Origin: a virus
IMG/VR virus record: IMGVR_UViG_3300025128_000469
Location: 1-20,006 of that record
Direction: 5' to 3' (one strand)
Length of the DNA stretch: 20,006 nucleotides
Below are positions 6,441 to 12,963 of this stretch, piece after piece. Positions within the stretch are counted from its first letter, which is position 1; every line of letters begins with the position of its first letter. A model generated the notes under the pieces. It was not told where the DNA came from and did not search any database. It worked only from the letters and a program-made list of their open reading frames with translations. The position numbers and the translations under genes are program-made.

Positions 6441-9116
6441 TTAGCTCCACGGAGTAAACTGTTGTAGACCGTACTGCACTGCAACCAACTTTGTTTCGCT
6501 GCCGTTGGCAAAGGTCACAGCTTCCTGTGCGATACCGATAATCATAGACGGGCTGGCTGTTGCCTTCTGCCCAATGCCAGCCGTTGCAGATGTGCATATG
6601 CCGTCACCAACTGCAATATTACCACCAGCGTTATTGCAGAGGATGTGTCCGTCGCCCAGAACTGCGATATTATGTTGACCATCATTTACATGGTCTACAG
6701 AAGAATACGCACCTAGAACGGCCTTGCTATTTGCAGATGAAGATTTCTGGACGTTATATATAATGCCTCGTTGCGTATTTTCCCCCGCGCTATTTTTTGA
6801 GTAGGCAATACCTATTGTCTCAACCAAAGTTCCGTAAGGGTAGCCAGCAGCCGTGTCGGATGATGGTAATGTTGCCGGGTGTATTGCGGTAAACGTGCCG
6901 TAAGTAACGGTGCCGCTGCTTCCTGTAATGGAGCCAACACTGCTGGCATCACCATCTTCAAGAGCAATGAAAGTTTGGTCGCCAGAGTCTGCACCAACTT
7001 GTATTTTCAGACCCTTACGATTGACATTATTGCCATCGTTAAAAATCCGCATCAAGTAAGGGCCGCTGTTATTACCGGTTACGTCAAGATCATGCTCTGG
7101 CGCAGCGTTTCCAATTCCGATATAGCCATCACTTCCCTGCACGAAGAAAGAAGAACCAGCAGTTGTGTGTACTTTAAAATCAATATCTTGATCTTCAGTA
7201 TTAATGTCTGTTGTAGAGCCATACATATTTATACGGCTTCGCATTGTGCCTGCTTTCATTGTACGCAGGTCAAGCCCACCTTCTTCACTTCCATCAGCAA
7301 CATTATGAATTCTGCTATCAATTGAAGCAATGTTTGTGTCTTCATCAGCATCATTGTTAGCATTAAATGATATTTCGCCAGTATAATCTGAATTAGCAGG
7401 ACTAGATGAGTTTCGTCTTAAATGCAACTCTGGGCCTACGTTTGCATCCGCGTCTGTAGATACAAGAATAAGATTCTGAGAGTTATCAGAAGTTGTGATT
7501 GTAGAAGTGGCCCCTGCAGTAAACGCACCAGTGACTGTTACACTATCTACATAGGCATCCTTCCAGCGTACAGAAGTACTGCCCAAGTCAACGTCACTAT
7601 CTGACTGTGGACCGAAGATGTTGTCACCCAGATAAACCTGCTCTACATTAGCAGCATAGAAGTGTATTTCGTCAGCAGTCTCAAAGTCAATCTTGGTCTG
7701 ATCATCTTCACCAATCTTCAAGTCTGTAGCAAGAATAGAGGTGATGCCTGTCTGTGCAGCATCTACCGTAAATGTAAGATCGTAAGGATCACCATCTGAT
7801 CCGGTAGAAGTATCTGTCCAGTTGGTTGTGATACCAGAACCTATGAACTTTATTTCTTTATCTTTGGTTATAGTTACTTCAGTGCCGTCATCATCCTCAA
7901 GAACAAATGTTCCTGAATTGGCATCTACATAGGCTTTGATGGATTGTTGGGTTGCAAGTGCTGCTGCACTGTCAGAAGACATATCATCTTCATCTAGGAT
8001 GTCTGTAACTGTCGTGGTTGGCATCGCAATACTGTCAACGTATGCAACACCATCAACGTAGAGGTCTTTCCACTCCGCACCAGATGAACCCAAGTCGTGC
8101 GTATTATCTGCGGCAGGAAGAACGGCTCTTGTAACCGTTCCTGTAGTTGTGAGTGTGATCTGCGCGACTGCTGATCCTGCAACAAAGTTACTGATTACAA
8201 CGTCACTATCTTCTTCGCCGTCAGATACATCCTTCATTTGCGTCGTAATCGAAGCAATCTCTCTGGTCGTATCCCCATCACTATCGTGTTTAAATACAAT
8301 AGAACCGGCGTAGTCATTGTCGGCAGGAGAAGAACTATCCCTCTGCAGTATCATAACAGGTCCGGCAGATGCACCGGCATTCGTACTCAGGACTTCTACC
8401 GTATCAGTATCGATATCTACCTTGCCAGTTCCATTAGCGGCTATACTGATTGCACCGTTCGAACCATCAGCTATAGTTATAGAACCGGAATTCGTACCCG
8501 CGTTAGTATTTAAAATTAAATCGCCTGTACCATTGGTTGTGACAGTAACATTCGCATTGTTGTCACCTACTCGAACGGTGTCGGCGTCGAGTTGAACATC
8601 ACCTGTGCCATCTGGAGTGAGTGCGATATTTCCATTTGAATCTGTAGATGTGATTGCATTGCCGTTGATGTTAATATTATCAACGTCTAGATCACCAGTT
8701 ATGTTCGCAGCACCCGTAATTGTTAGGGTGGTCGTATCAATGGTTACAGCAGTTGACGCATCGATGTCCACAGTGGGAGATACAATTTCAATTTCGGTAT
8801 CTGCGTCTATGTCCAGTTTACCATCCGAACTAGACTGAATGAATATACCAGTATCCCTGAACTGCAGCTTCTTATCCGTTGCAATCTCTACATTCGTTGT
8901 AGTTTGCAGGGCGGATGAAGTTTGCGTAGTTTGTTGAGACGGTCCTAATTTACTGACTGGCCCACCATCACCTGTGGTAGAGCCGTCGTGAGTGTGGCCT
9001 GTAGATAGGGCGAACGCATCTTGGATAGCGTCGAACTCCCCGTCGAGAGGAGCCGCGCTGATGACGTTACCATCCGCAATGTTACCTGCCGTATCGTTTC
9101 GTGTGTAACCTGCCAT
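6441..9116 (-). CDS. Second tail fibre/structural fibre protein, 891 residues
   Basis: The N-terminal segment (residues 1-60, with NIADGNVISAAPLDGEFDAI and STGHTHDGSTTGDGGPVSKL) is a type I recognise from marine phage tail fibres and is probably the virion anchor. Residues about 80-250 are short beta-rich imperfect repeats (DGTGDVQLDADTV, NGTGDLILNTNAG, NGTGKVDIDTDTV), suggesting a beta-helical or triple-beta shaft. A module of about 78 residues occurs at 251-328 and again at 560-638 and is shared with the other fibre. LGSSGAEWKDLYVD (342-355) and LGSTSVRWKDAYVD (511-524) are a second repeat. Residues 664-681 (GYIGIGNAAPEHDLDVTG) resemble the caps seen before fibre C-terminal domains. The last 150 residues are less repetitive and may contact the receptor. 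It follows the nozzle-like gene closely, with start ATG at 9116. Confidence 0.88.
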   Translation of the reverse strand: MAGYTRNDTAGNIADGNVISAAPLDGEFDAIQDAFALSTGHTHDGSTTGDGGPVSKLGPSQQTTQTSSALQTTTNVEIATDKKLQFRDTGIFIQSSSDGKLDIDADTEIEIVSPTVDIDASTAVTIDTTTLTITGAANITGDLDVDNININGNAITSTDSNGNIALTPDGTGDVQLDADTVRVGDNNANVTVTTNGTGDLILNTNAGTNSGSITIADGSNGAISIAANGTGKVDIDTDTVEVLSTNAGASAGPVMILQRDSSSPADNDYAGSIVFKHDSDGDTTREIASITTQMKDVSDGEEDSDVVISNFVAGSAVAQITLTTTGTVTRAVLPAADNTHDLGSSGAEWKDLYVDGVAYVDSIAMPTTTVTDILDEDDMSSDSAAALATQQSIKAYVDANSGTFVLEDDDGTEVTITKDKEIKFIGSGITTNWTDTSTGSDGDPYDLTFTVDAAQTGITSILATDLKIGEDDQTKIDFETADEIHFYAANVEQVYLGDNIFGPQSDSDVDLGSTSVRWKDAYVDSVTVTGAFTAGATSTITTSDNSQNLILVSTDADANVGPELHLRRNSSSPANSDYTGEISFNANNDADEDTNIASIDSRIHNVADGSEEGGLDLRTMKAGTMRSRINMYGSTTDINTEDQDIDFKVHTTAGSSFFVQGSDGYIGIGNAAPEHDLDVTGNNSGPYLMRIFNDGNNVNRKGLKIQVGADSGDQTFIALEDGDASSVGSITGSSGTVTYGTFTAIHPATLPSSDTAAGYPYGTLVETIGIAYSKNSAGENTQRGIIYNVQKSSSANSKAVLGAYSSVDHVNDGQHNIAVLGDGHILCNNAGGNIAVGDGICTSATAGIGQKATASPSMIIGIAQEAVTFANGSETKLVAVQYGLQQFTPWS
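7203..7439 (-). repeat. Fibre module copy 2 (second fibre, residues 560-638)
   Basis: Coding repeat related to 8133-8366 and, more distantly, to 13689-13928 in the other fibre. Key residues are GPELHLRRNSSSPANSDYTG, then Asp/Glu-rich NANNDADEDTNIASI and VADGSEEGGLDL. Confidence 0.8.
8133..8366 (-). repeat. Fibre module copy 1 (second fibre, residues 251-328)
   Basis: Coding repeat. Key residues are GPVMILQRDSSSPADNDYAG, then IVFKHDSDGDTTREIASI and VSDGEEDSDVVI. The match to the copy at 7203-7439 is clear at protein level (R-x-SSSPA-x-x-DY-x-G, then IASI, then V-x-DG-x-E), with a similar length of 78-79 residues. Confidence 0.8.
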
Positions 9117-9122
9117 AGTATA

Positions 9123-11189
9123 TTACCTTCTTCCGTACTGACCGTACTCAAGCACGGCTGCGTCAAGCGAGTAGGGGGGATTTGTATCGGTGCTTTCGAA
9201 TTGTAAGGACACAGTGAATCCTGATCCCTGTACTTGATCTTCAAATATTGATTTTAGAGTTTCTCCGCTATACACCGCCGTGTTGTCCGTACCGCCAACG
9301 CTCGTAAAAATTATATCGTCATTGTCTGACACAGCCGCTGCTAAATTAGGACTGAATGCTAGCGTGGTGGTTGCAGTAGAAGGACTGAGAGAGGCACTAC
9401 CAGAAATAGAGGGTGTACCTGTGAGTGTATACGTCGTTTCAAAGTTATCTGATGAACTGCTGCTGGTTAACACCTGAAAAGTATCTCCTGTCGCTAGTCC
9501 GCTATCTATAGACATCAAGTCTACAACCATGCTTGATACACCCGCCGAATATCCACCTCCGTTGTTTATTTTAGCACCATCAGCAAACTGAACATCCGGC
9601 TCTCCAAATATGAACACTCCTCCAGCGGAAGACGTGTTCTGTAAAATTATGCTGTCAGGCTCAATAACTCCCTCTTCACTCAAGTCGTATTTCATATTCA
9701 ACGATAGTGACAGAGTGCCTTGCGGGTCTGTAAATACAGTAGCCTTGTATATGGTCTTCCGAAGACGCGGATCACTTATCGGAAAATACGGGGTGGAAAA
9801 ACTGGCTGCTATGCTTCCGCCATCAAAACTATTTCCCGATTCCATCTGATACACATAGCCATCATTGTGTGCAAACAAGATGGTTTCGGTAGTGCCACTA
9901 TATGTTGAGTCTGCAACATACGCCTTTATTCCCGACGTTTCTGCCCAGTTTATTTCCGCTCCTTGTGAGCCTTGTACTTGTGTACCTATGATTCCTTTCG
10001 AAGTTCCTGCGCTAGCTGACCCAGTAAATCCGAATATACGATACTGGGATTTTTCCCGTATAACGGTGGATGCAAAAGATGAGTTCTGTGAAGTTAACTG
10101 AACTACCTGTTTCTGGATCGGTTTCGATACGGAGGCCAAGTTAAAGTCTTGGTTACGTTCCGTAGCAGCCACAGTCCGCAATCCATCCGGTCCCAAGAAT
10201 ATCACATCTCCGGATATCTCCTGTGCAGTATCAGAGGCAACGCACCCCACATCATCAGCGATTGGTTGCATCTGAAAATCTTCGAGGCTGTTGCCAACTA
10301 GCCGGAGAATCCTGTCTTCTCCGAAAATAATCAGTTGCTCACGGAAAACAATGAGATCAGTTACACTTGTACCTACATTGATTATACCACCACCCGAAGC
10401 TGCTGTAAAGTCATCATCTTCAAATGGAGCAGAAAAAATGACTTTTTCGCCCTTTGCTACAAATATATGGTTCTTGAAGACCGTTACATGACTAGCTCCT
10501 TCTATATCAGAGGGAGTAGATAGCTTGCTTAGTCCGGTTGCAAGAACACTGGTGAGGATCAAAGGATAGCCTATACCATCTACGATAAAGAGTTTGTCTG
10601 TGCCGTCGAAGTTATACTTGGCAAATCGCGCTCTTGATGTATTTGCACCTAAAGCTATGGTGGGCTTTGTGAAGGTCAAAGTTACATCGTTAGACACACT
10701 GACAGCAGTGTTTACCACTATGTTATTCTGATCCGTCACTGTGCTTACCGTAACAGTTCCGGAAATTCCCGTCCCTGTAACTGTGTCACCCACCTCAATA
10801 GTTCCACTGTTACCGTCTAGGACTATGCCAGTAGCACTACTTACGGCCCCATTCACCACTGCAGTGGCTGTCTCTACAGACAAATCTGTCCACGCACCTG
10901 AACCGCTACTCGCGGCAAATAACTTGGGGTTCCCCGAACTCTGGTCACGAGCTACAATCGCACTGTCTTTATAGAAAACAACCCCTAAGACATTGCCCTG
11001 ACCAGTTATGGCGTTTGTGTTAAACTTTGCAAATCCCTCTATTCTGCGATAGCCACCCTCTGTAGAAGGTTCGAAGTTATTCATAACACGGGCTGAACCG
11101 GGAGCCGCAGCACCGTGCTGTAACGGACTCAAATTAGAGATTAGCCCCCCGCGAAATTCGACGGGGTATGTTTGCCAACGATCCGGCAT
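9123..11189 (-). CDS. Tail nozzle / tail tubular protein B-like protein, 688 residues
   Basis: The N-terminus (PVEFRGGLISNLSPLQHGAA, then SARVMNNFEPSTEGGYRRIE) has the arrangement seen at the start of podovirus nozzle proteins. T7 gp12 likewise begins with a 'GG-I-s' segment, an N-G/N-F turn and an 'EG-x-x-R-R' stretch. The remainder is beta-rich, with many Ser/Thr/Gly/Val strands and no Cys-rich or catalytic region, consistent with a beta-propeller nozzle. Length is 688 against 794 for T7 gp12. It directly follows the adaptor-like gene (start ATG 11189, 2 nt after the TAG), the same adaptor-then-nozzle order as T7 genes 11 and 12. It is probably the distal tail tube and fibre platform. The assignment rests on N-terminal pattern and synteny rather than strong identity. 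Confidence 0.78.
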   Translation of the reverse strand: MPDRWQTYPVEFRGGLISNLSPLQHGAAAPGSARVMNNFEPSTEGGYRRIEGFAKFNTNAITGQGNVLGVVFYKDSAIVARDQSSGNPKLFAASSGSGAWTDLSVETATAVVNGAVSSATGIVLDGNSGTIEVGDTVTGTGISGTVTVSTVTDQNNIVVNTAVSVSNDVTLTFTKPTIALGANTSRARFAKYNFDGTDKLFIVDGIGYPLILTSVLATGLSKLSTPSDIEGASHVTVFKNHIFVAKGEKVIFSAPFEDDDFTAASGGGIINVGTSVTDLIVFREQLIIFGEDRILRLVGNSLEDFQMQPIADDVGCVASDTAQEISGDVIFLGPDGLRTVAATERNQDFNLASVSKPIQKQVVQLTSQNSSFASTVIREKSQYRIFGFTGSASAGTSKGIIGTQVQGSQGAEINWAETSGIKAYVADSTYSGTTETILFAHNDGYVYQMESGNSFDGGSIAASFSTPYFPISDPRLRKTIYKATVFTDPQGTLSLSLNMKYDLSEEGVIEPDSIILQNTSSAGGVFIFGEPDVQFADGAKINNGGGYSAGVSSMVVDLMSIDSGLATGDTFQVLTSSSSSDNFETTYTLTGTPSISGSASLSPSTATTTLAFSPNLAAAVSDNDDIIFTSVGGTDNTAVYSGETLKSIFEDQVQGSGFTVSLQFESTDTNPPYSLDAAVLEYGQYGRR

Positions 11190-11191
11190 GT

Positions 11192-11872
11192 CTAGGTTGC
11201 CCTTACATAATAGTTTTCATTTACAAGTATCTTACGCATGTTCTTCATGCCATCGTCAAACTTGCCCTTCGATATCGAAGCCATTTCCATATTGTCCCTG
11301 AACATGTAACAGTAGTACATGGCACCATCTACAATGACATGCTTGTAGGGTTCTGGTATTGTGGGAACATCGTCGTGAAGAGACAAAGCGACAGGGTGCA
11401 TGAAGTATTCGTATTCGATGGTGTATGCCTTGTCCGGCATAGGAACGATTCCGAAGTATCCATCCTGTGATCTGAATACAATTTCAGGTGTACCGCCCTT
11501 AGATGTGTCCGTCTCGTCTTCTTGATCTATGAAACGATCTATGTATTCGACGTAGGTTATCTTCTCTAGTTTTCTTGCGTTGTTTACATTTACCGAACTG
11601 TCTCTTTTCAGACGAAAGGTGTTGAAGTCTATATACTTGGCCTCATCCGCAAAAGAATAACGTGTTTCACCTGCAACGAGTGTAATTTCATCTGAATTAT
11701 GATTGTAGGGCCAGTAGAGATAGTACTGGTTAATATCGTGTATGGCAGAATTTACAGAATCTTTTACAGTTCCGTAGAATCCTTTTGCCGCAGAAAAATT
11801 CGATGTTGTCAGTTCGGCTTCGTTAAGACGCCTGTTGACGTTGTTTACAATATCTAGGTAATCATATGCCAT
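11192..11872 (-). CDS. Head-tail adaptor / tail tubular protein A-like protein, 226 residues
   Basis: The protein begins MAYDYLDIVNNVNRRLNEAE, a helical start typical of phage adaptor proteins, followed by a helix (VKDSVNSAIHDINQYYLYWP). A beta-rich middle includes ITLVAGETRYSFADEAKYID, and FGIVPMPDKAYTIEYEYFMH follows. The last 50 residues are helical (GKFDDGMKNMRKIL). The pattern N-terminal helix, 'W-P-Y', 'T-Y-F/S-a', then 'P-x-P' with 'Y-x-I-x-Y-x-Y' is that of the gp11/tail tubular A and related adaptor families. T7 gp11 is 196 residues. The start overlaps the upstream gene's stop as TGATG, implying translational coupling. It should form the ring between portal and nozzle. Confidence 0.8.
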   Translation of the reverse strand: MAYDYLDIVNNVNRRLNEAELTTSNFSAAKGFYGTVKDSVNSAIHDINQYYLYWPYNHNSDEITLVAGETRYSFADEAKYIDFNTFRLKRDSSVNVNNARKLEKITYVEYIDRFIDQEDETDTSKGGTPEIVFRSQDGYFGIVPMPDKAYTIEYEYFMHPVALSLHDDVPTIPEPYKHVIVDGAMYYCYMFRDNMEMASISKGKFDDGMKNMRKILVNENYYVRAT

Positions 11873-12267
11873 CAGCTACGCTCCCTCACTCGCAAATTTA
11901 TCATTCGCTTTGTAACAATCGCAGCACTGGTCTTTGCAGAGGTACTGGTAGTTATCTCGCATATAAGAATGTAATCCTTATTAGCTATTCCTCCCTGAAG
12001 AACTATAGATGCTGTAGTGTTAGTAACAGAAGGAATACTGTTAACAATCAATCCATTCGTAGGATTAGCTACGCTATCCGTAGCATCTAGATTAGATGAG
12101 GATGATAGAGCTACGGATTCGTCGCCCTTGCTTTTTGCTCCTAGATCATTCGGAAGAATATACCTCCACTCTACGGAAGCAATGGTGAGCGTATCCAGAT
12201 AACGGGACCAGTCTACCGTATAATCCAGAAGTTCATCAGGGTCTTTGTCGGGCCAACGAAGTGACAT
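11872..12267 (-). CDS. Phage fibre-tail adaptor protein, 131 residues
   Basis: The N-terminus MSLRWPDKDPDELLDYTVDW is the hallmark of small phage 'fibre-tail adaptor' proteins (K-x-P-x-E-x-L-D-Y-x-x-D-W, then a beta sandwich). The rest is beta-rich: SVEWRYILPNDLG, ASIVLQGGIANKDYILICEI, ending in a basic strand KRMINLRVRERS. In that family the protein is thought to link side fibres to the tail tube, which fits its position between fibre genes and the adaptor. ATG at 12267 comes one base after the upstream TAA, and the 3' end overlaps the next start as TGATG. An extra Ser/Asn-rich loop (about residues 48-72) makes it somewhat longer than the typical members I recall. Confidence 0.8.
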   Translation of the reverse strand: MSLRWPDKDPDELLDYTVDWSRYLDTLTIASVEWRYILPNDLGAKSKGDESVALSSSSNLDATDSVANPTNGLIVNSIPSVTNTTASIVLQGGIANKDYILICEITTSTSAKTSAAIVTKRMINLRVRERS

Positions 12268-12268
12268 T

Positions 12269-12709
12269 TTACGCTACCTTTACTACTCTTTGAATGACTT
12301 GTGGCACAGAAACCATTCGTGGTTTTTCTCTTGAAACAGAAACGACTCTCTGCTTTTCTTGAGTTATATATACAACGTGCTTCTTGGATTCTTCTATTGA
12401 TACGTGTCTGCGAAGTTCACGAGAAATGGAAACAATTCTCTTGGTGGGATGAGCATCTACATTTGTCACTCGAATAGCATCTCTGGGTATGGATACTACT
12501 CGTGTCGTCTCAGGGGAAACGAATGAAACACGAGGCACCTCTCGACCTACGTATATTATATTCTCTAGGGGTCTATGTACGTACACCTGTCTTTGAGGCT
12601 CTTGCATAACATAGACAACTTGATCTCTTGAATAGAGAGCCGGATCAAGTCGCACTGACGGATCAGTGTTAGAGAAGGTTTCTACAGAAAATGATGATAC
12701 ACCAAACAT
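12269..12709 (-). CDS. Decapeptide-repeat protein of unknown function, 146 residues
   Basis: After a short N-terminal segment (MFGVSSFSVETFSNTDPSVR), residues 31-146 are a nearly perfect 10-residue repeat: VVYVMQEPQR, QVYVHRPLEN, IIYVGREVPR, VSFVSPETTR, VVSIPRDAIR, and so on, ending VVSVSREKPR, MVSVPQVIQR, VVKVA. There are eleven full units plus a half unit, with one extra residue inserted near position 91. Each unit is a short V-x-x-V strand followed by a charged turn ending mostly in Arg, so a beta-solenoid or a long series of beta arches is likely. ATG at 12709 overlaps the upstream stop (TGATG); a GTG one codon earlier is possible. It sits between the fibre chaperone and the fibre-tail adaptor, so a tail or fibre accessory role is the best guess. 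I do not recognise a named family. Confidence 0.85.
   Translation of the reverse strand: MFGVSSFSVETFSNTDPSVRLDPALYSRDQVVYVMQEPQRQVYVHRPLENIIYVGREVPRVSFVSPETTRVVSIPRDAIRVTNVDAHPTKRIVSISRELRRHVSIEESKKHVVYITQEKQRVVSVSREKPRMVSVPQVIQRVVKVA
12272..12619 (-). repeat. Coding decapeptide repeats (30-bp period)
   Basis: Eleven full 30-bp units and a half unit encode V-V-x-V-x-R-E-x-x-R-type decapeptides (residues 31-146 of the host gene). The plus strand shows recurrent variants of acgact/acaact preceded by tctctt/ttcttg. Units have diverged at DNA level but hold their register at protein level, apart from a one-codon insertion. Confidence 0.85.
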
Positions 12710-12963
12710 CACGGTTTAGTTGGCCAGCTAATGTTGTTCAAATCAGATTGCTTCGTTACATCGCGTAGTTGCTGCCTGTAAGTGCGCCAAGCTGCTGTGT
12801 TGCCGCCAGCATCTTCCAGTTTGTAGATTTCAATGTCGGCCTCTTCTAACAAAGGCCAACGGCTCTGACGTATATCATCTAGCTTCTCTGCGTCTGTAGG
12901 CACATCAGCAGTATCACCCTCTGCCGCGTCAACCAGAACGCCATCTAAGTATCGTTTGCTCAT
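12709..12963 (-). CDS. Tail fibre assembly chaperone-like protein (Phage_tail_APC type), 84 residues
   Basis: The C-terminal half carries the signature of phage tail assembly chaperones: DDIRQSRWPLLEEADIEIYK, then AAWRTYRQQLRDVTKQ, ending in NNISWPTKP. In that family (R-x-x-R-L/P-L-L-x-x-x-D near the start, W-x-x-Y-R-Q-x-L-R-D and a terminal W-P-x-x-P) the small protein helps fold or trimerise the adjacent fibre. Its ATG overlaps the stop of the 989-residue fibre gene (ATGA, 4 nt), so it is translated right after its likely client. It is not known to be part of the virion in related systems. Confidence 0.82.
   Translation of the reverse strand: MSKRYLDGVLVDAAEGDTADVPTDAEKLDDIRQSRWPLLEEADIEIYKLEDAGGNTAAWRTYRQQLRDVTKQSDLNNISWPTKP

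Noticed and set aside
6280-6597. Minus-strand ORF (105 codons) across the fibre/XhlA junction
   Set aside because: It overlaps the fibre C-terminus and the XhlA-like gene in another frame. Both of those have family-type sequence and start signals.
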